Below are positions 7,109 through 14,484 of a DNA stretch of 14,535 nt, in pieces. The first letter of the stretch is position 1. The number at the start of each line of letters is the position of its first letter. Below the pieces are notes generated by a model. That model worked only from the letters and a program-made list of their open reading frames with translations, did not search any database and was not told the DNA's origin. Both the position numbers and the translations under genes were made by a program. The DNA comes from CAYONM01 sp964405325 (GTDB taxonomy: Bacteria > Planctomycetota > UBA11346), in NCBI GenBank assembly GCA_964405325.1, contig CAYONM010000078.1:1-14535 (forward strand). Direction: 5' to 3'.

Positions 7109-7945
7109 CTACCGCCCTTCCCGCCACGAGTGCGGGGTAGCGTGGAAATGCCGTTTGAACAACCGGGTCAGATGCTGTCGGGAGCCCAGACCGCAAGCCT
7201 CGGCGATAACATCCACGCTGTCACTGGTGGAACGCAGCAGATCGGCGGCGCGGCCGACGCGGCGCTCTTGCAAATAGCTGATCGGACTCTGACCAAGAAT
7301 GCGCCGAAAGAGACGGCTGCAGTGTTCACGACCAATGCCCAGGCTGGCGGCGAGGTCGCCCACCGCCAAGGGACGGTGTAGCTCGCGGTCCACCAGTTCC
7401 AGGGCCGGGGCCAATTGCGACCAGGGATCTTCGCCCAGCAGCAAAGCCCGCTCGGCCTCCGGATGGGCGTCGATCAGCGCTGCCAGCAAGGCCTGGGCCA
7501 AAGCCAGACCGTGAAATTCCTGCGCGCGCTGCGGCTCTTCCGCAGCCACCAATCGAGCCCAGTCGATAAATTGCCGCCGTAAGCCCTGATCGTGCAGATA
7601 GACCGGCTGCGGCCAGAGGCGGCGCAGCAAGGCACCAGGCCAGATGGGGACGGTGATGTGCAGATACGCATGCGCCTGCCCCGGCCGATAACGGTAACAA
7701 TAGCAGAACCAGGGTGGCAAAAAGGTGATGGCCTCCGGCTGATAGGGCCAGACCACAGCATCCTCCGCCTCGGCTTGCATGCCCGACTCGTCGGTCAGAT
7801 AAAAACCGAAGTTGGGATGCGCCATCCAGCGGCCCTGCCACTGCGGCTCCACCACATGGCAACCGCCACGCGCCAGATACAGCTGCAGCGCCGGACCACT
7901 CTGGGTGAAGAATCCGGGCTCGGAACGATAGGGAAGCTCGGTCAT
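7109..7945 (-). CDS. AraC-family transcription regulator
   Basis: The 278-residue product has an N-terminal cupin-like effector domain (about 1-150) and a C-terminal AraC DNA-binding domain (about 193-278). The two HTH units are seen as VGDLAASLGIGREHCSRLF and VDVIAEACGLGSRQHLTRLF, with the linking GQSPISYLQERRV typical of the family. The N-terminal part is rich in Trp, Tyr and Pro (WPYQPEAITFLPPWFCYCY) and its ligand is not recognisable. The gene is divergent from the beta-mannosidase with 93 bases between start codons, so it probably controls that gene in response to a sugar; this is inference from arrangement. It shares the fold with the regulator at 4543 but the two are clearly different proteins, not a recent duplication. 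ATG 7945 is the first start of the frame and gives the usual length. Confidence 0.9.
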   Translation of the reverse strand: MTELPYRSEPGFFTQSGPALQLYLARGGCHVVEPQWQGRWMAHPNFGFYLTDESGMQAEAEDAVVWPYQPEAITFLPPWFCYCYRYRPGQAHAYLHITVPIWPGALLRRLWPQPVYLHDQGLRRQFIDWARLVAAEEPQRAQEFHGLALAQALLAALIDAHPEAERALLLGEDPWSQLAPALELVDRELHRPLAVGDLAASLGIGREHCSRLFRRILGQSPISYLQERRVGRAADLLRSTSDSVDVIAEACGLGSRQHLTRLFKRHFHATPHSWREGR

Positions 7946-8038
7946 GGAAAGATCACAAACGGTTCCCTCCAGACGACAAGCCGTACCGTGCGCGAGCCAG
8001 CGAGGCCGCTACGCTACCACGATGAAAAGGAGCACCGC
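7946..8038. promoter_or_regulatory. Divergent control region, AraC regulator / beta-mannosidase
   Basis: These 93 bases lie between divergent start codons and should contain both promoters and operator sites. No convincing -35/-10 pair or palindrome was found. The only clear signal is AAGGAG at 8027-8032, six bases before the mannosidase ATG at 8039, a strong ribosome binding site that settles that start. Confidence 0.5.
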
Positions 8039-10531
8039 ATGTCCCGTATCAGTCTCGATGGTCCCTGGGCCCTGACCCGCGAAGCCGATGGCAGCCAGCA
8101 TCCGGCGCAGGTACCTGGCTGCGCCTGGACCGACCTGCTGCGCGCGGAGGTGATCCCCAATCTATCCTATCGCGATAATGAAGCTACCCAGCAGTGGATC
8201 GGGGCCGAATCCTTCCGCTGGGAACGGGAGTTCGAGTTGAGCACCGCGGACCTGGACGAGCAGCTGGAACTGGTCTGCCTGGGCCTGGACACCCTGGCAA
8301 CGGTGTTCGTCAACGATCAGCAGGTGCTGCGGGCTGATAATATGTTCCGGACTTGGCGGATTGCGGTGGGCCAACTGTTGCAGGCCGGTCGCAATACCAT
8401 CCGCATCCACTGCACCAGCACCCTGCCATATCTGGCCCAGCAGAACGAGCAACGTCGGCTGCGGGAATGGAATATCTATCAGCCGGCCTTCCACGGTCGT
8501 GGGCATCTGCGGAAAATGGCCTGCAGCTATGGCTGGGACTGGGGCCCGATGGCGCCCACCTGCGGCATCTGGCGCAGTATTTTCCTGGAACGGCAATCTG
8601 ATTGTCGTATCGACGGCCTGCACATCCGCCAGGAGCACGCCGAGGAAGTCCAGCTGCACTGCAGCTGGCAGCACAGCGGGCAATCAGAAACCCTGACCTT
8701 GGAGCTGGCCTTCCAGGACCGCGTTCTGCTGAGCCACACGGTTCCCGCCGACGCCGGCTCGGCCAGCCTGCGCGTGCCGAATCCGCAGCTGTGGTGGCCC
8801 AACGGCATGGGCGCGCAAATGCTGTACACGATCCACCTTCGCAGCAAGAGCGGCGACACCTGGCACCGGCGCATCGGCCTGCGCCGTCTGGAATTGATCC
8901 GCGAAGCCGATGCCGCTGGTGAAAGCTTCACCTTCCGCATCAACGGTCGGGATATTTTTTGCAAAGGCGCCAATTGGGTGCCGCTGACCCCCTTCCCCAG
9001 CGAGTCCGAAGGACCGCTGCTACCGCAACTGCTGGACGATGCCGTTGCCGCCAACATGAACATGCTGCGGGTCTGGGGCGGCGGACTGTACGAATCCGAC
9101 GCCTTCTATGATGGCTGCGATGAGCGTGGCCTGCTGGTGTGGCAAGACTGCGCCTTTGCCTGCGGCGCCTATCCCCTAGCCGATGCGGATTTTCGCAACC
9201 AGGTCGCGGCCGAGATCGCCGACAACGCCAGCCGCTTGCGGCATCACCCCAGCCTGGCGCTGTGGTGCGGCAACAACGAGCTGGAAATGGGGGTGGTCGG
9301 CAAGGACGGCTTCTATTGGCCGGAATATACCGAATTCTTCGATGAGCTCTTGCCGGCCTGGATCCGCGCGTTCGATCCCGATACCCCCTACTGGCCCAGC
9401 AGCTCGCACACTCCTGGCGAACACCGCAGCTGGGCCAACGACGACCGCAAGGGCGATGCCCACCACTGGGACGTGTTTTTTGGCGGCAAACCCATTGAGG
9501 CGCAGCGGCAATGGCGTTGTCGTTTCATGAGCGAATATGGCTTCCAGAGCCTGCCCGATGCTCGCACCGTCGACGGCTTTACCGCAACCGAAGACCGTAG
9601 CATGAACTCGCGCATACTCGACTACCACCAGCGCAGCCAAGCCGGCAATCGTGCCATGCTCAGCTACGCCGCCGAATGGTTGCCGCAAGCGCGCGATTTC
9701 CACGACAGCATCTGGCTGAGCCAGATGATCCAGTCCATCTGCGTCCGCTACGCCGCCGAACACCTGCGCCGCCTGCAGCCGCACAGCCAGGGCTGCCTGT
9801 TTTGGCAGATCAACGACGTCTGGCCCTGCCCCTCCTGGAGCAGCATCGATTCCACCGGCCGATGGAAGGTGCTGCACTACGATATCGCTCGCGCCTTTGC
9901 ACCAACCCTGGTCAGCCTGTGCGAAGATCTGGAAACCGGCACCGTAGCGGTGCACTGCTCGCACCATGGCCTCGAAGCCGCGGTCTTCACCGTGCGCTGG
10001 GAGATCTGCGACAGCGATGGTCAGGTACTGGAAGCAGGCGAACAGGGCCTGGCCTGCGCGTCCCAAAGCGATCAGCAGGTCACCGTGCTTGATCTGAAAC
10101 CACATTTCGAGCAACGGCAACCTGAAGACCTGCTGGTCTGGGCCTGGGTCGCTGATCGCACGGGACGTGTCATCAACCGCAACCTGGTTTCCATAGTCAG
10201 ACCCAAGCATCTCAGTTTGGCCAAACCGGTCATTGCCGCTAAGGTCGGCCAGGATGCGCAAGGCGTGTTCGTCGATTTAAATTGTCAGCGACCGGCGTTG
10301 TGGGTGAGTCTCTGCTGTCGGGATCATGATACCTGGTGGGATGATAATTTTCTGCACCTGCATCCAAACGAGCCACGACGGATCCGCCTGCGCCGAGGAC
10401 CGGAACTGGCGGTCGTCCGCGACCAACTGCAGGTGCACAGTCTGGCGGATCTGATGCCCGGCCTACGCTCGCCCGAGCAGACGCTGCAGGTGCCACCAGT
10501 GGGGTATGTCCGCTGGCGCAAGCAGCGCTGA
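8039..10531 (+). CDS. Beta-mannosidase, glycoside hydrolase family 2
   Basis: The 830-residue enzyme is predicted to release mannose from the non-reducing end of beta-mannosides (mannobiose, manno-oligosaccharides or N-glycan cores) with retention. The order is a GH2 N-terminal sugar-binding domain (about 1-185), an Ig-like sandwich (to about 285), a TIM barrel (about 290-620) and C-terminal beta domains. Hallmarks of family beta-mannosidases include KMACSYGWDWGP, the barrel opening FCKGANWVPLTPFPS, MNMLRVWGGGLYE, the acid/base E414 in WCGNNELEMG and the nucleophile E499 in SEYGFQSLP. No signal peptide is visible, so it should act in the cytoplasm on imported oligosaccharides; no transporter is encoded here. 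The start is fixed by AAGGAG six bases upstream, although the frame is open much further back through the opposing regulator gene. It is probably controlled by the divergent AraC protein. Confidence 0.95.
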   Translation: MSRISLDGPWALTREADGSQHPAQVPGCAWTDLLRAEVIPNLSYRDNEATQQWIGAESFRWEREFELSTADLDEQLELVCLGLDTLATVFVNDQQVLRADNMFRTWRIAVGQLLQAGRNTIRIHCTSTLPYLAQQNEQRRLREWNIYQPAFHGRGHLRKMACSYGWDWGPMAPTCGIWRSIFLERQSDCRIDGLHIRQEHAEEVQLHCSWQHSGQSETLTLELAFQDRVLLSHTVPADAGSASLRVPNPQLWWPNGMGAQMLYTIHLRSKSGDTWHRRIGLRRLELIREADAAGESFTFRINGRDIFCKGANWVPLTPFPSESEGPLLPQLLDDAVAANMNMLRVWGGGLYESDAFYDGCDERGLLVWQDCAFACGAYPLADADFRNQVAAEIADNASRLRHHPSLALWCGNNELEMGVVGKDGFYWPEYTEFFDELLPAWIRAFDPDTPYWPSSSHTPGEHRSWANDDRKGDAHHWDVFFGGKPIEAQRQWRCRFMSEYGFQSLPDARTVDGFTATEDRSMNSRILDYHQRSQAGNRAMLSYAAEWLPQARDFHDSIWLSQMIQSICVRYAAEHLRRLQPHSQGCLFWQINDVWPCPSWSSIDSTGRWKVLHYDIARAFAPTLVSLCEDLETGTVAVHCSHHGLEAAVFTVRWEICDSDGQVLEAGEQGLACASQSDQQVTVLDLKPHFEQRQPEDLLVWAWVADRTGRVINRNLVSIVRPKHLSLAKPVIAAKVGQDAQGVFVDLNCQRPALWVSLCCRDHDTWWDDNFLHLHPNEPRRIRLRRGPELAVVRDQLQVHSLADLMPGLRSPEQTLQVPPVGYVRWRKQR

Positions 10532-10565
10532 CGACGTTACCCCGCTGACATTTTCACAACACAGA

Positions 10566-10583
10566 CCCCCCATTGGGGGGGGG
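10566..10583. repeat. C6/G9 hairpin and homopolymer
   Basis: CCCCCC at 10566-10571 and a run of nine G at 10575-10583 are separated by ATT and can fold into a tight hairpin 35 bases after the mannosidase stop codon. No T-run follows, so it is a weak terminator at best. The G-run is a likely site of length variation or sequencing error. Confidence 0.5.
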
Positions 10584-10584
10584 C

Positions 10585-10748
10585 AACCGCAGCGTGATGC
10601 ACCCGGACCTGTCCCGACGCAAAAGCCCGTTGGGCCTGAAAACACGGGGGATCGAGTTTCCAGGGGAACCGCAGACGGCAATCCTGGGTACCATGTCCCG
10701 AAACACCGACTACCCCAACGGGCCTGTGTCAGAGAAGGCCCGTTCTTT
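10585..10748 (+). ncRNA. Possible structured RNA ending in a terminator
   Basis: The 266 bases between the mannosidase stop codon and the converging FHA gene hold no convincing coding frame but do hold organised structure. GCCCGTTGGG (10625-10634) is the exact reverse complement of CCCAACGGGC (10714-10723), closing a domain of about 100 bases. The right arm of that pairing overlaps the left arm of the terminator stem, so the two structures exclude each other, as in attenuators and riboswitches. No plus-strand gene follows, so a small RNA or structured 3' untranslated region is more likely than a switch. It does not match any RNA family I can recognise. The upstream end is unknown and the start given is approximate. 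Confidence 0.3.
10717..10748 (+). terminator. Intrinsic terminator downstream of the beta-mannosidase
   Basis: A 9-bp perfect stem, AACGGGCCT (10717-10725) with AGGCCCGTT (10736-10744), closes on a 10-base loop and is followed by CTTT. This is a good rho-independent terminator for plus-strand transcripts. The tail is short. In the other direction no T-run follows. Confidence 0.7.
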
Positions 10749-10797
10749 CAGCAGCCGCTGGTGACATCATGTCGAGACTGGTCTACCTGAATGGCAT

Positions 10798-12612
10798 TCA
10801 TTCCCGCAGGGGCAAGGACAGTCGCTGATGCCGGACCGCGCAATTGGTCAGCAGGTCGTGCGGGCCGCGCAGACCGACCAGGGCGAACAGCGGCACCACG
10901 GGCAGCAACAGGACCAGCAACAGCCAACGCAGGCAAGCGCGGATCGGCGTCGGATAATAGCCGTTGCCGCGCTCAACAATCACCAGACCGAGCCGGCGAT
11001 GCCAGAACGGCGCCCCCTTGTAGGTGGTGGGGGCGATCAGACCAACCAACAGGACGAACATATTGGCCAGGACCGCGGCGACCGTGCCAAGGAAAAAATA
11101 CAGGAAGGCCTGCTGCGAACGATCGCGCAGGATCTCCACCATTTCCGTCAGGCGAACCCAGCCGTCGACCCCACACAGGGAAATCAGGATGTCGAAGATA
11201 CCAGCAGCCGGCTCGATGCTGTAGCGATGCGGCAGCCCCGAGTCGTCGAGGCCGACGTGGGCCGTCAACAAGGCCACCACATAACCGGCGCTGATCAGCG
11301 GCACGCTGATCAGAACCATCAGAATCAGGATCTGCAAACCATCCAGCACGCCGGCCAGCAGACGGAAACCGGTGACCAGGACGAGCCGGACCAGACGCTG
11401 ACGCCATGCTGGCGCCGTGGTGGCGGCCCGATCGACCGGGCGATCGGTTTCGATGGCCCGTTCGCCAAAGGCAGCATCGTTATGCGGCCGGTCCACCTCG
11501 GAGGTGGGCCGACGTTCCGCTGATATCGCTGACGGCGCATAGTGATCGGAATCATGACGACCATCATTCCGCTGCAGGGCCGAGGCATCGGTCTTGGCGT
11601 TGGACTGGTCGGGACGCAGATGATCGGTGGTGTGCTGCACCTGCTCCGAGTCCGAGTCCACGCGGGAGCGTTCCACCACCTGCGAATGACGACTGGGATC
11701 CTGCAGGGCATTGGCAATATCCGGATCGATACCAGCGGCGGAATCGCGACGGCTGGTCAGCGCCTGCTTGGTGGTGGCATTGTTGATCTCTGGGTCGTCG
11801 ACCGGCAGGTTCTGTGGAAACAAAGCCGTGATCGCTTCCGGATCCAAAGCCTCGGTGCGCTGTCGTCGGTAGCCACCGCTGCCGCTGCCGAACTGTTCGA
11901 CTTTCGGTTGGATCGCGTCCTCATCCTGATCACTGGCCTGGTCCGGGTCGGGGCTGCGATCCCTCTCAGCCGATGCTCGAGCCGATACCTCTGGCGGCGG
12001 CGTCAACTCGGGACTGACAACGGCGGGCGCAACCTGCATCGAGGCCAGAGCGGCCTCGCCCATCATCTCGGTCGAACGATTGGGCATGGGCGCCTCGCCG
12101 CCGACCGACGGCGCTTCCGGAGCCGGTGGCGCTTCCGGAGCCGGTGGCGCTTCCGAAGCCGGTGGCGCTTCCGGAGCCGGTGGCGCTTCCGGAGCCGGTG
12201 GCGCTTCCGGAGCCGGTGGCGCTTCCGGAGCCGGTGGCACCGATGCTTCTGCCTTGGCCGCTTCCAGATCGATGGCCGGCAAGCGGGCGAAACTGTGCTG
12301 CCCTAAGTTCACATCGCAGGCGACGGGGCCAATGATCAGGATGTCATGATCGTGCACCGTAATCTGCTCACGAATGGGGTCACCGTTGAGCAGGGTGCCA
12401 TTGCTGGAGCCCAGATCCCGCACCAGCAGGTGGTGACCATCCCAGTTCAGCTCCACGTGCTGACGGCTGAGCCGCGGATCTCTGATGCAGATATCACACG
12501 ACTCATCCCGGCCGATCACCGTGGTGCCGATCTCCAGGTCCCAACCGCCATACGGACCGCTCAACGAGGCCTTCATTGCAGAGAGTATGCCATCAGATCT
12601 CGACGCTGTCAT
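10798..12612 (-). CDS. FHA-domain membrane protein with PPAPEA repeat and RDD domain
   Basis: The 604-residue product starts with an FHA domain (about 14-95) carrying the phosphothreonine-binding signature: GRDESCD, then SRQHVEL and GSSNGTLLNG. A (PPAPEA)7 repeat follows (about 125-167), then a long, polar, Asp/Arg/Ser/Gln-rich and probably disordered linker to about 400. The C-terminal part is an RDD-type membrane domain: RLLAGVLDGLQILILMVLIS near 416-436, a second segment near 503-526 (FLYFFLGTVAAVLANMFVLL), a third near 563-581, and a closing RGPHDLL. The FHA head should face the cytoplasm, with the tail anchored in the inner membrane; its partners are unknown. ATG 12612 is preferred because GGAG lies seven bases upstream; ATG 12576, at the edge of the FHA fold, is the alternative but has no ribosome site. 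It is divergent from mltA and convergent with the mannosidase. No kinase or phosphatase gene is nearby. Confidence 0.85.
   Translation of the reverse strand: MTASRSDGILSAMKASLSGPYGGWDLEIGTTVIGRDESCDICIRDPRLSRQHVELNWDGHHLLVRDLGSSNGTLLNGDPIREQITVHDHDILIIGPVACDVNLGQHSFARLPAIDLEAAKAEASVPPAPEAPPAPEAPPAPEAPPAPEAPPASEAPPAPEAPPAPEAPSVGGEAPMPNRSTEMMGEAALASMQVAPAVVSPELTPPPEVSARASAERDRSPDPDQASDQDEDAIQPKVEQFGSGSGGYRRQRTEALDPEAITALFPQNLPVDDPEINNATTKQALTSRRDSAAGIDPDIANALQDPSRHSQVVERSRVDSDSEQVQHTTDHLRPDQSNAKTDASALQRNDGRHDSDHYAPSAISAERRPTSEVDRPHNDAAFGERAIETDRPVDRAATTAPAWRQRLVRLVLVTGFRLLAGVLDGLQILILMVLISVPLISAGYVVALLTAHVGLDDSGLPHRYSIEPAAGIFDILISLCGVDGWVRLTEMVEILRDRSQQAFLYFFLGTVAAVLANMFVLLVGLIAPTTYKGAPFWHRRLGLVIVERGNGYYPTPIRACLRWLLLVLLLPVVPLFALVGLRGPHDLLTNCAVRHQRLSLPLRE
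12113..12238. repeat. 18-bp tandem repeat, seven units, inside the FHA gene
   Basis: Seven head-to-tail units of GCTTCCGGAGCCGGTGGC (plus-strand reading) encode (PPAPEA)7 on the minus strand. Six units are identical; the third (12149-12166) has one base changed (GAA for GAG... in CCGAAG), turning one Pro into Ser. Near-perfect identity at the DNA level points to recent slippage expansion. Each unit is a multiple of three, so copy-number change would alter linker length without breaking the frame. Confidence 0.95.
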
Positions 12613-12646
12613 GGCACAGCTCCGCCCCGCCCCGCCAGCCTGCCAC

Positions 12647-12674
12647 CTGACAAGGCGGGGAAGCGACCTAGACT
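12647..12674 (+). promoter_or_regulatory. Likely sigma-70 promoter of mltA-queE
   Basis: CTGACA (12647-12652) and TAGACT (12669-12674) are 16 bases apart. Transcription would start about seven bases after the -10 box, at about 12681-12682, which is the mltA start codon itself. No ribosome site lies at normal distance before that ATG, so the message may be leaderless. Confidence 0.5.
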
Positions 12675-12681
12675 GTATGCC

Positions 12682-13848
12682 ATGCAACGCCTGATCATCC
12701 CCTTGCTTGTCTGTCTGATCATCGTCGCGGCCAGCGGTTGCCGACTCCGCAGCCGCAGCCCGGATGCCCAGTACGATCGACCATTGGCTCCGGGAGCGGT
12801 GGCCCTACAGGAACTGTCGGTGAGCGAGTTTCCCCGCTTCACCGTGGACAGCGACGATCGCCCGGGCCTGCGCAAGGCGATCGCCCATAGCCTGAAGTAC
12901 CTGTCGGCCCCTTCGGCCGCACAACACTTCCCCATCGGCGGCATCACCCAGGCCCAGACCCGCGCCGGCCTGGAACTGTTGGACCAGTTGCTCACCTCCG
13001 GTGCAGACGACCGGACCATCAACCAGATGATCCGCGAACGCCTGCGCGTCTTCCGCTCCATCGGTTTCGACAATCGGGGCACGGTGTTGTTCACGGGGTA
13101 CTATACACCGATTTTCCGCGCCAGTCGCGAGCGCGGCGGGCCCTACCAGTATCCCCTGTACCAACGACCGGCCGATCTGGTCTCCGGACCTGATGGCAAA
13201 ACCATCGCCCAACAGCGCCTGGCCGATGGCAAGCTGCGCCCGTACCCCGATCGTCGGGCCCTGGAGACCAGCGGCGTGCTGGACGGCCTGGAGCTGGTCT
13301 ACCTGGCCGATCCTTTCGAAGCCTACGTTGTCCAGGTCCAGGGCTCGGGCTTTCTCCGCCTGCCTGATGGCGGCCAGATCGAGGTCGGCTACGATGGCAC
13401 CAACGGCCACGAATACCGCTCGGTCGGCAAGGAGCTGATCAAGGACGGCCGCCTGGATGCGTCCGAGCTGTCTTTGGACAAGCTCCGCGATTTCTTCCGG
13501 CGGCATCCGGAGCTGGTGGCGCCCTATCTCCATCGCAACCCGCGCTATATCTTCTTCACCGAGACCAAGGGCGGCCCCTACGGCAGCCTGGGCCAGGCGG
13601 TCACCGCCGATGCCTCCATCGCCACCGACAAGAGCATCTTCCCCCGCGCTGCCCTGTGCTGGATCAGCACCGAACTGGCCGATCCCCGGCCGCGCAGCTA
13701 CGGTGGCTTCCGCCTGGACCAGGACACCGGTGGCGCCATCAGGGCCCCCGGTCGTTGTGATATCTACATGGGTGTCGGCACCGCCGCCGAACTGCGCGCC
13801 GGCCGACAGCTGGCGGAGGGGCAGCTGCTGTATCTGGTCGGGAAATAG
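12682..13848 (+). CDS. mltA: Membrane-bound lytic murein transglycosylase A
   Basis: The 388-residue product cleaves the MurNAc-GlcNAc bond of peptidoglycan, forming 1,6-anhydro-muropeptides, and takes part in wall growth and turnover. It begins with a lipoprotein signal peptide, MQRLIIPLLVCLIIVAASGC, with the lipidated cysteine at C20 and Arg at +2, which favours outer-membrane sorting. The MltA core contains VLFTGYYTPIF, then the FEAYVVQVQGSGFLRLPDG barrel stretch and EVGYDGTNGHEYRSVGK. The C-terminal double-psi-barrel region has ETKGGPYGSLGQAVTADASI, QDTGGAIRAPGRCDIYMGVG and the presumed single catalytic acid at D360 (CDIYMG), which by position matches the catalytic Asp of E. coli MltA. 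Length is slightly above the E. coli enzyme (365). ATG 12682 is required to keep the signal peptide. It is divergent from the FHA-RDD gene and directly precedes queE. Confidence 0.96.
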   Translation: MQRLIIPLLVCLIIVAASGCRLRSRSPDAQYDRPLAPGAVALQELSVSEFPRFTVDSDDRPGLRKAIAHSLKYLSAPSAAQHFPIGGITQAQTRAGLELLDQLLTSGADDRTINQMIRERLRVFRSIGFDNRGTVLFTGYYTPIFRASRERGGPYQYPLYQRPADLVSGPDGKTIAQQRLADGKLRPYPDRRALETSGVLDGLELVYLADPFEAYVVQVQGSGFLRLPDGGQIEVGYDGTNGHEYRSVGKELIKDGRLDASELSLDKLRDFFRRHPELVAPYLHRNPRYIFFTETKGGPYGSLGQAVTADASIATDKSIFPRAALCWISTELADPRPRSYGGFRLDQDTGGAIRAPGRCDIYMGVGTAAELRAGRQLAEGQLLYLVGK

Positions 13849-14484
13849 ATGCCCGCGTATCGCGTCAAAGAGCTCTTCGGTCCCACCCTGCAAGGCGAAG
13901 GCCAGCATGCCGGCTGGAGTTGCGTATTTCTGCGCCTAAGTGGCTGCAATGCCTGGGACGGGCGAGCGGAGACACGCGCCGCTTCGGCCTGCCCCTATTG
14001 CGACACGGATTTTCTTGGCGGCGAGCAGCTGGAGCTGAGCGAGCTCCTGCTGCGCCTGGAAGCCCTCCGACCGAGTCTCGCCGCCGGCTGCGTTCTGACC
14101 GGCGGCGAGCCTTTGCTGCAGGCCGACGCCGAACTACTGCAGGCCCTGGGCGACCGCTTCGCCTGGGTTGACATCGAGACCAATGGCACCCGCCCCTGTC
14201 CAACCAGGCCCGGCAATGTCTACCTCAGCTGCTCACCCAAAACAATACCAAGCCAGACCGTACAGCTGACACCGGACTGGTGGAAAATCCTGATCCCAGC
14301 GCAAGAGGCCTTCCTGTCACAGGCCCTCGCCTCCGATCGCCCGGTCTACCTGCAGCCGGTCTGCCCCGACACCGGCCCGAACGGCGCCGCCTACCAGCAG
14401 ACCATCGAGCGCTGCCTGCAACTCTGTCACCAACATGGTTGTCACCTGTCGCTCCAGCTGCATAAATATCTGGAGATTCCGTAA
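13849..14484 (+). CDS. queE: 7-carboxy-7-deazaguanine synthase (radical SAM)
   Basis: The 211-residue enzyme converts 6-carboxy-tetrahydropterin to 7-carboxy-7-deazaguanine, a step toward queuosine (tRNA) or related deazaguanines. It opens with the family signature VKELFGPTLQGEGQHAG. The [4Fe-4S] cysteines are C33, C48 and C51, spaced CX14CX2C within SGCNAWDGR and CPYCDTDF; this long form is known in Burkholderia-type QueE, unlike the CX3CX2C of most radical SAM enzymes. The SAM-binding TGGEPLLQ lies at 84-91, and DIETNGT and LHKYLEIP are also present. The ATG immediately follows the mltA TAG with no gap, so both genes are probably one transcript with translational coupling; GGGAAA inside the end of mltA may serve as a weak ribosome site. 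Other queuosine genes are not in the window. It is not a glycyl radical activase, because those lack the QueE signatures. Confidence 0.96.
   Translation: MPAYRVKELFGPTLQGEGQHAGWSCVFLRLSGCNAWDGRAETRAASACPYCDTDFLGGEQLELSELLLRLEALRPSLAAGCVLTGGEPLLQADAELLQALGDRFAWVDIETNGTRPCPTRPGNVYLSCSPKTIPSQTVQLTPDWWKILIPAQEAFLSQALASDRPVYLQPVCPDTGPNGAAYQQTIERCLQLCHQHGCHLSLQLHKYLEIP

Noticed and set aside
7592..8038. N-terminal extension of the beta-mannosidase
   Set aside because: The extra 149 codons are antisense to the AraC gene, and AAGGAG before ATG 8039 fixes the start.
10769..10828. Tiny plus-strand frame of 19 codons after the terminator, as a possible leader peptide
   Set aside because: No ribosome site, it overlaps the 3' end of the converging FHA gene, and no regulated gene follows.
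12113..12238. Tandem array as a CRISPR or regulatory repeat
   Set aside because: Units are contiguous with no spacers, are 18 bp long and in frame with the protein, so it is a coding repeat.
13849..14484. Treating the radical SAM protein as the glycyl radical activase
   Set aside because: The CX14CX2C spacing, the LQGEG opening and the LHKYLEIP end are QueE features, and the gene is 9 kb away in another transcript.
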